Part shown: piece by piece, positions 8,090 to 16,114 of the stretch
Layout: the number at the start of each line of letters is the position of its first letter
Position numbering within the stretch: the first letter of the stretch is position 1
Assembly: GCA_039925965.1 (NCBI GenBank)
Contig: JBDSXW010000094.1
Coordinates: 101,411-165,410, forward strand
DNA: 64,000 nucleotides
Source: JAZKFT01 sp039925965
GTDB taxonomy: Bacteria > Bacteroidota > Bacteroidia > Chitinophagales > Chitinophagaceae
Direction: 5' to 3'
Position numbers and translations under genes: made by a program
The notes under the pieces: generated by a model
Seen by the model: only the letters and a program-made list of their open reading frames with translations
The model's database searches: none
What the model was told of the DNA's origin: nothing

Positions 8090-8818
8090 ATGAAAAGAAT
8101 AATAACCGCGTCTTTTTTCCTGATGATCTTGAGTATGCAAGCGCATGCCCAACAAAATAGCAAAGCCAATGCAAACCAGTTTGCCGATTTTACAATAGGT
8201 ATTGGCAGTTCTCAGGGCTCAGCCGCACTTTCCTATGTGCATAACTGGAAATTGTTTAAAAAACAAAAATGGGAGGCAGGCCTGGGAGCTCGATTTACCA
8301 GCTACTTCGGAAGCAACCAGTATTACCGCACCGCACCGGCAAAACTCACCAGCGGAAAAACCGGCCCAGGTGTATTCTTTGCGGATGATATTGTGCAGAA
8401 CCTCGACTCCGTCCTCTTTGCAAAAGCGCAGGTAAACGCTATGAATATTTCCCTGAATTTCGGCTATCACTTCTGTTCCAAATTTTCTTTGGGGTTTAAT
8501 ATTGACGCCATTGGGGTTTCGTTCGGCGCTAATAAAAAAGGTAGTTATATTAACGGAAGTACCACGGCCGCCACCACTGCCAAGCCAACGGCTTTTAACC
8601 TGCTGCTGGTAAGCGACAACGACCTGGGATCGCTCAACTCCGAGTTATTCGCTAAGTACCATTTCAGCCAAAAATGGGCGATTAAGGCCGCGTTCGAGTT
8701 TTTGTTTACCGAGTACAAAACCAATACAAAAGTGCAAACTACGCCGGACGGTCAAAAAAACGATCGCTTTAGAAATAAAGTGTCGGCGTTAGCGGTGGGA
8801 GTATCACTACAGTTATAA
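8090..8818 (+). CDS. Outer-membrane beta-barrel protein, function unknown
   Basis: A 242-residue protein with a clear signal peptide (MKRIITASFFLMILSMQAHAQ). Alternating hydrophobic strands such as FTIGIGSSQGSAALSYVHNW and KFSLGFNIDAIGVSFGANKKG, with an aromatic-poor but strand-like C-terminus (ALAVGVSLQL), suggest a small barrel. The ATG at 8090 starts the signal peptide; the frame is open upstream but that part overlaps doxX. It sits ten bases after the DoxX stop. Confidence 0.75.
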   Translation: MKRIITASFFLMILSMQAHAQQNSKANANQFADFTIGIGSSQGSAALSYVHNWKLFKKQKWEAGLGARFTSYFGSNQYYRTAPAKLTSGKTGPGVFFADDIVQNLDSVLFAKAQVNAMNISLNFGYHFCSKFSLGFNIDAIGVSFGANKKGSYINGSTTAATTAKPTAFNLLLVSDNDLGSLNSELFAKYHFSQKWAIKAAFEFLFTEYKTNTKVQTTPDGQKNDRFRNKVSALAVGVSLQL

Positions 8819-8855
8819 CCTTTAGGAGTAAAACATTGCATTAAAAAAAAGTCCT

Positions 8856-9392
8856 ATGAAATCAACATTAATCACGCTGGCAGTGTTTGCCGTAGCCTGT
8901 TCGAATATTGCCTATGCCCAGCTTATACCCGACGATGCAGCCAGCAAAGTGCATTTTACCATCAAGAACTTTGGTCTTAACACCGGTGGAGATTTTACAG
9001 GACTAAAGGGCAGTATTAGTTACAACAAAGCTAGTATAGCCGCCACAGTTTTTGACGTAACAGTAGATGCATCAACGGTAAATACGGATAATAAGAGCCG
9101 GGATGGTCACCTTAGAAAAGAAGAGTATTTTGATGTTGCAAAATACCCGGAGCTCCATTTTAAAAGTACCAAAGTAATCGCGGGCCTGGGCGGTTTTAAT
9201 ACCGTTCAAGGAATGATAACCATTAAAGGTGTCAGCAAAGCCGTCTCCTTTCCATTCAAGGTGATACAACAAAATGGGGGCTACCTATTCCAGGGCCTGC
9301 TGGAATTGAATCGCAGGGATTTTGGTGTAGGCGGCAACAGCGCAGTGCTAAGTGACAACCTGAAAATAACGCTCTCTGTTTTTGCAAAATAA
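8856..9392 (+). CDS. YceI family periplasmic protein
   Basis: A 178-residue protein with a signal peptide ending ...SNIAYA/Q. It carries the YceI lipocalin-like fold markers DDAASKVHFTIKNFGLNTGGDFTGLKGSISY and DGHLRKEEYFDVAKYPELHFKSTKV. YceI proteins bind long polyisoprenoid or amphipathic lipids in a beta-barrel. It is the fifth gene of the same-strand run and the first of two YceI genes in the window (the other is at 42834). The isoprenoid-binding role is notable because a UbiA prenyltransferase operon lies about 2.5 kb away. Confidence 0.92.
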   Translation: MKSTLITLAVFAVACSNIAYAQLIPDDAASKVHFTIKNFGLNTGGDFTGLKGSISYNKASIAATVFDVTVDASTVNTDNKSRDGHLRKEEYFDVAKYPELHFKSTKVIAGLGGFNTVQGMITIKGVSKAVSFPFKVIQQNGGYLFQGLLELNRRDFGVGGNSAVLSDNLKITLSVFAK

Positions 9393-9419
9393 TTTCTCAC
9401 AAAAAACACATTACTGCTT

Positions 9420-9920
9420 ATGTTATTGCAACAATCCGTGCAGCATGTAATTGCGCAATTGTGCAGCCTGCTCACACGGCTTTCTGTGGGTCAGTACTGC
9501 AAGCAATCAATAGTGTTGAGTAATGCTACGATTGGCCAACATGTGCGCCACACCATTGAGCTTTTCCAAAGCCTGCTGCGAGCTTACGAAACAGGTATTT
9601 TAAATTATGATGACCGGTTGCGGGATAAAGCAATGGAAACCGACAGGGATTTTGCAATCCACCTGCTACAAACTATTGCTGCAAGTATTAAAAAGCCAAA
9701 CAAAAACCTGGCGCTCCATGGTTTTTACGATATGGCCCTGGAAGAAGGTTTGGCTATCGACACCAATTTCTACCGCGAATTGGTCTATAACCTGGAACAT
9801 GCTATTCATCATATGGCACTCATCCGGGTTGGTGTACAGGAAGTATCGTCGATAAAGCTCAATGCAGATTTTGGCGTTGCGCCATCCACCCTTCAATACC
9901 GGAAAGCATGTGCACAGTAA
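9420..9920 (+). CDS. DinB-like four-helix bundle protein
   Basis: A 166-residue, largely helical protein with histidines spaced as in DinB/YfiT metal-binding bundles: GQHVRHTIELF near residue 41 and NLEHAIHHMALIR near 135, plus the NYDDRLRDKAMETD stretch between them. DinB-family proteins are metal-dependent thiol transferases or hydrolases, and many are uncharacterised. The stop overlaps the next gene's start by 13 bases. Confidence 0.7.
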   Translation: MLLQQSVQHVIAQLCSLLTRLSVGQYCKQSIVLSNATIGQHVRHTIELFQSLLRAYETGILNYDDRLRDKAMETDRDFAIHLLQTIAASIKKPNKNLALHGFYDMALEEGLAIDTNFYRELVYNLEHAIHHMALIRVGVQEVSSIKLNADFGVAPSTLQYRKACAQ

Positions 9921-10633
9921 CCTATATCCCATCAAACAAAGGCTATTTTCTTACCAGTAACCGCGATGAAAAACAGGCCAGGCCACCCGCAGAGCTGCCG
10001 GCAGTATACCTTGTCAACAATACAAGAGTATTGTTTCCCAAAGACCCGCAGACGTTTGGAACCTGGATTGCGTTAAAGGAAAATGGCGATGCAGCCTGCC
10101 TGTTGAATGGGGCTTTTGAGAATCATCCTACAAAGCCGCCGTATCGCCGCAGCCGTGGTAAAATTGTACTCGATATCGCGTCTACAATCCAAATGGCTGA
10201 TACATTTAATACTTTGGACCTATATAAAATTGAGCCATTTACCATGGTCCTGGTAGAACGGGGAAGGCTGTACGAATGCCGGTGGGATGGATCACAAAAA
10301 TTCTTTTTGCAGCTGGATGAAAAGCAATCTCACATTTGGTCGTCGGCCACATTGTACGACCTGCAGGTGCGCCGCCGCAGAAAACGATGGTTTGATAGCT
10401 GGCGGGTTTCAGTACCGGAACCCAGCGAATCGGATATACTCGCATTTCATACAACAACCGGTGACGGAGATCTCAACAACGACCTGGTGATGAACCGAGG
10501 TAACCAGGTTTTTACGGTGAGCCTCTCCAGCATTCGCGTGGAGGAAGCAACTATTTCCATGTACTATTCTGAACTTATCAACCATGACAGCACCCACGTT
10601 TCCTTTGAAGCAAACCCAGCAAGCTCCTGTTAA
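9908..10633 (+). CDS. NRDE family protein (TANGO2-like)
   Basis: A 241-residue protein that starts MCTVTYIPSNKGYFLTSNRDE; the NRDE motif is at residues 18-21 and the Cys2 N-terminus is typical of this N-terminal-nucleophile-like family. Eukaryotic relatives (TANGO2) affect heme or lipid handling; bacterial function is unknown. It overlaps the preceding gene by 13 bases and the following ATP-grasp gene by 50, so expression is likely coupled. Confidence 0.87.
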   Translation: MCTVTYIPSNKGYFLTSNRDEKQARPPAELPAVYLVNNTRVLFPKDPQTFGTWIALKENGDAACLLNGAFENHPTKPPYRRSRGKIVLDIASTIQMADTFNTLDLYKIEPFTMVLVERGRLYECRWDGSQKFFLQLDEKQSHIWSSATLYDLQVRRRRKRWFDSWRVSVPEPSESDILAFHTTTGDGDLNNDLVMNRGNQVFTVSLSSIRVEEATISMYYSELINHDSTHVSFEANPASSC

Positions 10634-11705
10634 AAAGAACGCAGGTATTTTACATACACCCTTCTTCATCCGCCTGCTACATTGGGAGTATTGGAGTACG
10701 CCTGTAATTTATGCGCCGATCATATTATATTGGCTCTGGCTTTGTGCAAAAGCCAGGTCGCTGTTTTTCTTTGGCGCCTCCAACCCAACTATCGAGTATG
10801 GCGGTCTTACCATGGAATCTAAATATGACATTTATAAAATTATTCCCAAAGCTTTTCAACCGGCTACCATACTGGTTTTGCCGGGTGCCACTGCAGCTCA
10901 GATTACAGCCGATTTTAAGGAAGGGGGATTCTGCTATCCTGTATATGCCAAGCCTGATGTAGGTGGTAAGGGACTGGGGGTTAAAAAAATAAACAATGAA
11001 GCAGACCTTTTGCGGTACCTGCAACGTTTTGCGGTGAAGATGCTGGTGCAGGAGCATATTGACTACCGGCAGGAAGCGGGCATTTTTTACTACCGTTATC
11101 CCGGCGAAGCCACAGGCAAAGTTTCAGGAATTGTGATGAAGGAATACGTGGCGGTACGGGGGGATGGCAGCTCTACTATCTATGAATTGCTCATGCAGAA
11201 TGATCGTTACATTTTACAAATACCTGAATTGCAACAAATGCTTGGGGCGGGTATGCTAACCGTGCCGAAAGCCGGTGAAGAGAAAGTGCTGGTAGCGGTG
11301 GGCAACCATGCCAGGGGTTCAAAATTCGTGGATGCTACCGGCCTTGTGAATGACCAGCTGGAGCAATCGATAGACCGGATTTGCCAGCAGATCCCAGGCT
11401 TTTATTTCGGCCGTATGGATATTAAATTCAACACGATTGAAGATTTACAGCAGGGAAGAAACTTTAGTATTATAGAGGTGAACGGTGCCGGTAGCGAACC
11501 CACTCATATTTACGATCCGGCGCATTCCATCTATTTTGCCTGGAAAGAAATAACAAGGCACTGGAGAATTATGTACCGGGTAAGCAAGGCGAACCACAAA
11601 TTGGGGGTTCCTTACCTGAGTTACAAAGCTGGCCGTAAAATGTTTCGGGACGAGAAAAAGTATTTTAAATATATCAACGACGTGCTCGCGGATGTAAAAG
11701 AATGA
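10584..11705 (+). CDS. Membrane-anchored ATP-grasp (D-Ala-D-Ala ligase-like) protein
   Basis: A 373-residue protein. The N-terminus has a conserved HWEYWSTPVIYAPIILYWLW segment with one membrane helix (about 40-55), then SNPTIEYGGLTMESK (66-80). The ATP-grasp core follows, with KPDVGGKGLG (123-132) as the glycine-rich loop and a C-terminal RMDIKFNT...FSIIEVNGAGSEP metal-binding region. Such enzymes join a carboxylate to an amine or hydroxyl using ATP; the substrate is unknown. It converges with the polyketide operon, with only six bases between the stops. Confidence 0.82.
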   Translation: MTAPTFPLKQTQQAPVKKNAGILHTPFFIRLLHWEYWSTPVIYAPIILYWLWLCAKARSLFFFGASNPTIEYGGLTMESKYDIYKIIPKAFQPATILVLPGATAAQITADFKEGGFCYPVYAKPDVGGKGLGVKKINNEADLLRYLQRFAVKMLVQEHIDYRQEAGIFYYRYPGEATGKVSGIVMKEYVAVRGDGSSTIYELLMQNDRYILQIPELQQMLGAGMLTVPKAGEEKVLVAVGNHARGSKFVDATGLVNDQLEQSIDRICQQIPGFYFGRMDIKFNTIEDLQQGRNFSIIEVNGAGSEPTHIYDPAHSIYFAWKEITRHWRIMYRVSKANHKLGVPYLSYKAGRKMFRDEKKYFKYINDVLADVKE

Positions 11706-11711
11706 GCCTGA

Positions 11712-12851
11712 TCAAAATGGTTCCCCGTGCGTGCTCCTGATAACCAGCCTGGCTAATGGCGGTATCGCCTTCATGGTTTTAAAGAACAAAGAACTGCTGG
11801 TATTTCCACCAAAAGTCCGTTGTACATTCCGGCCCATCCAAAGCCGTTTTGAGAACTGTTTTTTCCATTGATTGGTATAGGCGGCCTCCATTTGAGTGCG
11901 GCTAATTTGCTGCTGCAGGAACAAGTGAATTTGTTCAAATGCTATTTTACTGCCATGCATCGCCATGCTCATACCATTGCCGCACAGCGGCGTAATCATG
12001 CCTGCAGCATCTCCGATCATTAACACATGATCTTCCACCTGCATTTTTTTGTCAAAACTGATTTGCGAAATGGCGAGCGGTTCCTGGTACAAAAATTCAG
12101 CGTTAGAAAAAATTTCTTTTAGTCTTGGATTTTGCTGCAATAGTGATGCTTCCATTTGGGCAATTGAATAGCCTGATTGCTTCAGGTTCTGGGCTGTCGT
12201 AAGGTAGCAGAGACAATACCGATCGTCTTCTATCTTAGAAATGCCGCAGTAGCCATTATGAAAATTATGCAAAGCAATGGTATCGGGTGGATGTGGGTAC
12301 CTTATATGGTATTTGATGCCCATATAGTTGTTCAGCTTGCTTGCTTTTTGCTGCGTAAATAAGCGATTCCATTTCAGGTCAAGGTTGCTGCGTTTCCCAA
12401 AGCTGCCTGCAACGGCTGTTGCTGTAAAATTTCCTGCGGCTGAGTCAATCACAAAGGATTTATCTGCAAAGCGGGTGTCCGTAACTTTTGTTCCAGTGAA
12501 GACTTGTACCCGTTTTGCCAAAGCCAGTTGGTATAAAGCCGCGTCCAGTTTATAACGGCTGATGCCAAAGCCACCCAGCGGGAGGTTGAAATTATATAGT
12601 TGACCTTTCACATCTGACACCTGGAATTTTTTGATGACCGGTAATATCCAGCTTGATAACGGAACGCCCAACCGTTCCAGGAAGTCCCAACTTTCCAGGC
12701 TGATATATTCGCCGCACACTTTATGAAATGGATAGACCTCTTTTTCAAATAATACAACAGAGTGACCCGCATCCGCCAGTTGAATAGATAAGCAAAGCCC
12801 GGCAAGGCCGCCGCCGATAATGGCAACATCATATGTGGATGGATCTTTCAA
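11712..12851 (-). CDS. FAD-dependent oxidoreductase of the type III PKS operon
   Basis: A 379-residue flavoprotein of the geranylgeranyl-reductase/PHBH-like superfamily. It has the Rossmann motif IGGGLAGLCLSIQLA (12-26), a CGEYIS turn at 46-51 and the late GDAAGMITPLCGNGMSMAM FAD-contact stretch. In srs-type phenolic lipid clusters the matching enzyme hydroxylates the ring toward a quinone; in other systems relatives reduce isoprenoid double bonds. The only possible start is a TTG at 12851, because a TAA precedes it and the Rossmann fold begins at residue 8. It is the last gene of the operon. Confidence 0.87.
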   Translation of the reverse strand: MKDPSTYDVAIIGGGLAGLCLSIQLADAGHSVVLFEKEVYPFHKVCGEYISLESWDFLERLGVPLSSWILPVIKKFQVSDVKGQLYNFNLPLGGFGISRYKLDAALYQLALAKRVQVFTGTKVTDTRFADKSFVIDSAAGNFTATAVAGSFGKRSNLDLKWNRLFTQQKASKLNNYMGIKYHIRYPHPPDTIALHNFHNGYCGISKIEDDRYCLCYLTTAQNLKQSGYSIAQMEASLLQQNPRLKEIFSNAEFLYQEPLAISQISFDKKMQVEDHVLMIGDAAGMITPLCGNGMSMAMHGSKIAFEQIHLFLQQQISRTQMEAAYTNQWKKQFSKRLWMGRNVQRTFGGNTSSSLFFKTMKAIPPLARLVIRSTHGEPF

Positions 12852-12900
12852 TTACTGGCTTGGAATGAAGTTTTTTGTGGGTGAAAATTACGGCAGCTGT

Positions 12901-13596
12901 TTAAACATTCCTGCAAACAATCAGGAACCTGAATGCCCATTTCCAACGAATGGTATATTCATGAATGCCGGCTTTGGCAAAAATTTTCTGCCAATCCATT
13001 TTTGTAAACCCACGGGCAACACTTAATGGCGCATCGTTTTTTACCAGGTAACTTTTTGAAAAAAGCTGTGTCAGCAATTTGATAGAGCGATAGGCCAGCC
13101 AATGTCGCTGCAGGTCGTTGATGAAGAACCCTGAAACACTGTTTTCCTTCATCCACCGCAATTGCGTTATCAATTGATCGTTGGTAAAATGGTGGCAGAA
13201 CAAACTGGAAAAAATAATATCGGGTTTCCTGGTAAAACGGGCTTCAATATAGTCGCTGGAGATCCAGGTGGTGCAAGTTTGCAGTGCGCTGCGAGTAGCC
13301 GCAAAGTCAATACAGCTCTGCTTGATATCGATGCCCGTAAATGTGGCTGCAATGTTTTGTTGTTGACAATATCGCAGCAAAGCCAGCATATTATCGCCAC
13401 CTCCGCAGCCAATCTCGCAAATGTGCAGGTGTTTCTTTTTGGCTGCCAATGCTGCCAATCCCTGCACGCTGATACCATGGCCACCCAGTTTGGTATTGAT
13501 AAAATTCAGTTCCTGCATATTGCGTTTGATAGCTTCAAATGGGATATCGTCAGCATCCAGCAATTCCTGTTGGTATGAGCGGGTTGCCAGGTTCAT
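12901..13596 (-). CDS. Class I SAM-dependent methyltransferase
   Basis: A 231-residue protein with the SAM-binding motif I HICEIGCGGGDN (58-69), an acidic motif FTGIDIKQSCID and a motif IV-like DIIFSSLFCHHF. In the cluster it most likely methylates the phenolic product or a later quinol. Its ATG overlaps the polyketide synthase stop as ATGA (13593-13596), so translation is coupled. The 49-base gap to the FAD gene is the largest inside the operon. Confidence 0.9.
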   Translation of the reverse strand: MNLATRSYQQELLDADDIPFEAIKRNMQELNFINTKLGGHGISVQGLAALAAKKKHLHICEIGCGGGDNMLALLRYCQQQNIAATFTGIDIKQSCIDFAATRSALQTCTTWISSDYIEARFTRKPDIIFSSLFCHHFTNDQLITQLRWMKENSVSGFFINDLQRHWLAYRSIKLLTQLFSKSYLVKNDAPLSVARGFTKMDWQKIFAKAGIHEYTIRWKWAFRFLIVCRNV

Positions 13597-14681
13597 TCTT
13601 TAACCGCAATAAAAGATTCCATGGTAAGACCGGGGCCAAATGCGACCCCAAAAATATTTGCCTTTTCTTCTGAGGAAGCGAGGGCGTCCATCATTTTTTT
13701 GAGGACAAACAAAATGGTGGCCGAAGACATATTTCCATAGTCGGCCAGCACCGACCTGGCACATTGGATTTCCTCGTCTTTCAATTCCAACTTCCGCTGA
13801 ATGGCTTCCAGGATGGCTTTGCCACCAGGGTGTATACACCAGTGCGAAATCTCCTGCAGCGGGAGGTTGTGTTGCTCAAGGGCTCTCTCTACCAGCGCCG
13901 CAATATCGGCCTGTATCAACTGGGGTACATAGCTGCTAAGCGTCATCAAAAACCCTTTGCTGCTAAGCTTCCAGCTCATATCATTTTTACCCTTAAAGTC
14001 CACCTGGCTGTAGAAGCCTTTTAGCTTCAGCGTGTTTTTGGAGCCGGAGTTTGCGCTCATCAGGATGGCTGCTGCACCATCGGCGAAAAGCAGGCTGCTG
14101 GCGGCACTGTCCAGGTTAAATTCTTTTTGAAAATGAAGGGTACATAACTCTACGCATACGATCATTACTTTGGCGCCTGGAGTACCGTTGCAAATCATAT
14201 CTGCAATTTTCATGGCATGAATCGCGGCATAACAGCCCATAAAATTCACCGAGGTACGAAAGGTGTTCGGGTCAAGGCCAAAGGCTTCCACAAGTTCCAG
14301 GTCCAGCCCGGGCGCACTCATACCGGTGCAGCTTACGGTTATCAAATGGGTGATGTCGGCAGCGGCACATTTGCCTGCCAGGCATTGGGTAATGGCATCT
14401 TTAGCCAGCGGTAATGCATGTTGCTGGTACATGTGCATGCGTTGGTCAATATCAGGAAACGGATCCTGAATGTTGTCCGGGATAAAGGTTCTTTCTTCCA
14501 CATTGCTGTAATCTGGCACTACCGAATACCGGGTTCTGATCTCACTGCGGTTGTATAGAAAAGCCAGCTTTCTTTTGTCTGTGTCATTAAGTTGATATGC
14601 CTCCTGCATAAACAGGAGAATGTCTTTCTGCTGGTGGCAGAATTGCGGAACCGCGGTAGCTATCGATAAAATTTCAGCCAA
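13593..14681 (-). CDS. Type III polyketide synthase (chalcone/alkylresorcylic synthase-like)
   Basis: A 362-residue thiolase-fold synthase. The full catalytic triad is visible: Cys150 in SVNFMGCYAAIHAMK, His284 in WCIHPGGKAILEA and Asn317 in DYGNMSSATILF. Family enzymes extend an acyl-CoA starter with malonyl-CoA and cyclise it without carrier proteins, giving resorcinols, pyrones or phloroglucinols. Ring type and starter cannot be read from the sequence. The only possible start is TTG 14681 (an in-frame TAA lies 12 bases upstream). It overlaps the UbiA gene by 8 bases. Confidence 0.94.
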   Translation of the reverse strand: MAEILSIATAVPQFCHQQKDILLFMQEAYQLNDTDKRKLAFLYNRSEIRTRYSVVPDYSNVEERTFIPDNIQDPFPDIDQRMHMYQQHALPLAKDAITQCLAGKCAAADITHLITVSCTGMSAPGLDLELVEAFGLDPNTFRTSVNFMGCYAAIHAMKIADMICNGTPGAKVMIVCVELCTLHFQKEFNLDSAASSLLFADGAAAILMSANSGSKNTLKLKGFYSQVDFKGKNDMSWKLSSKGFLMTLSSYVPQLIQADIAALVERALEQHNLPLQEISHWCIHPGGKAILEAIQRKLELKDEEIQCARSVLADYGNMSSATILFVLKKMMDALASSEEKANIFGVAFGPGLTMESFIAVKE

Positions 14682-15537
14682 GTTGACGGAGGATTAATAA
14701 AGTGATAAAAGCCAGGCTCGTACAGCTGCTGGCTAGCCAGTTCATTTGCATGGTGTGTTTAAAGTCTGCGGCGGTTTCATCTTTCCAAACAAGTAACAAC
14801 CAGCGCGTAAAAGTTACGATTACAGGTAGAAAAAAGATTTGAAGTATGGCAAAATGTAACAACTTGTTCTGTTCGTGGAAATACAGGAACAGGATAAAAA
14901 ACGCTATTGCATACATCATACCACAAAACAGGAAAGTACCGCGTTTGCCGAGCAGCATACTCATGGTTTTTACACCGTCTTTTGCATCGGCTTCATGCTG
15001 GTAGACCTGCGTGATCGGGTAAAATCCGCCAATTAAAAAACCGGCTGCCAGTAGTCCCTGCCAGGGTATTGTCATCATAAAATACTGGGAGCTGCCATAA
15101 GCAACCATCCAGAAAACCAGGGTGCCCTGGTTTAGGATGACCGTTATATACCCCAAAATGGGATACTGCTTCAGCCTCACACCACGGTAACTGTACAGCC
15201 GGGAAAAAATAATATAGACCAGCATCGCCAGCGCAAACCATTTTGACACCAATAAAGACAGGAACGCTGCCGATATATCCATCATAACAGTTGCCATGTA
15301 TAATTGTTTCGTGGGCTGCATTGGGTTGGCAATACCGCCGATGCTGCCTTCATCGCGATCCATATAGCTATTGTATCCATTGCTGCTGGGATATAACAAC
15401 AGGTGCAGGAGGAAAAAAACAAGCGCCGCCCGCCCCCAGTTAACCTGGCTGGTAAAACTGAGGGCAAACCAATATACTGGCATCAGAAAATAAGAGAATG
15501 GGAACCGGAGTAATTGTATCGTGGATTTTTGTAGCAA
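14674..15537 (-). CDS. UbiA family prenyltransferase
   Basis: A 287-residue integral membrane protein with about eight hydrophobic helices. The first aspartate-rich motif is NGYNSYMDRDEGSIGG (53-68). The second is in HEADAKDGVKTMSMLLGKRG, where two aspartates frame a DxxxD-like site. UbiA enzymes join a prenyl diphosphate to an aromatic ring using Mg2+. As first gene of the operon it implies that the polyketide ring is prenylated. The start must be TTG 15537: no ATG exists upstream before an in-frame stop. Confidence 0.9.
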   Translation of the reverse strand: MLQKSTIQLLRFPFSYFLMPVYWFALSFTSQVNWGRAALVFFLLHLLLYPSSNGYNSYMDRDEGSIGGIANPMQPTKQLYMATVMMDISAAFLSLLVSKWFALAMLVYIIFSRLYSYRGVRLKQYPILGYITVILNQGTLVFWMVAYGSSQYFMMTIPWQGLLAAGFLIGGFYPITQVYQHEADAKDGVKTMSMLLGKRGTFLFCGMMYAIAFFILFLYFHEQNKLLHFAILQIFFLPVIVTFTRWLLLVWKDETAADFKHTMQMNWLASSCTSLAFITLLILRQLG

Positions 15538-15639
15538 AGAGTTCGGGTTAAGAAAGGAAAGCTAAACCGGATTGCTGGCGAATACTGCCGGCCGATTTAC
15601 ATAGGTACATTTTTTTTGTTTCCTGTTCTCAAAAAGAAC

Positions 15640-16006
15640 GCCTTCGGTTAATATTCAAATCGCTAAAACCATTGCACATGTGATCGATATTCCTGCAACA
15701 TTAGCCGTATTGAGCGATAATGAGACTTGGGATTTATCCCCTTACAAAAGAGCCGCGCAATTAACGGTTCGCATGGCTCAGCATTACCGGGGCTATCGAA
15801 CTAATAATCGCGCATAGCGGCAGGCATTTGTACAATAAGAAGGATTTTGCCAAACATGGTTTGGGATTAAATTTCCTTGCGCCTGAATTACACCTTAATA
15901 GCCGTGGTAAATTTGATTTTATTCCAGGTCTATCAAAATTGATGTAATGATGTATGCCGGAGTAGATGACTGCTGGAAGATGGTGACAAAAGGTAGATTA
16001 ACTTAG
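15640..16006 (+). pseudogene. Decayed WbqC-like gene (5'-truncated, two frameshifts)
   Basis: Three adjoining frames read as one WbqC-type C-terminal half. Frame one gives AKTIAHVIDIPATLAVLS... up to QHY near 15787. Removing one base in the GGGG run at about 15788-15791 joins it to IELIIAHSGRHLYNKKDFAKHGLGL. A second shift near 15933 leads to IDVMMYAGVDDCWKMV and a stop at 16004-16006. WbqC proteins belong to polysaccharide and glycolipid clusters. The N-terminal half is absent. Family assignment is from memory of the pattern. Confidence 0.45.
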
Positions 16007-16114
16007 TGTGAGTATGGGTCGCTAAAACCGGTTTCGTTGGTTAGATGGTTACCGATTAAAACAACAGCAACCCATCTATCTTCTTAGTACCTTCCCGATT
16101 TATAACGATGCTAT

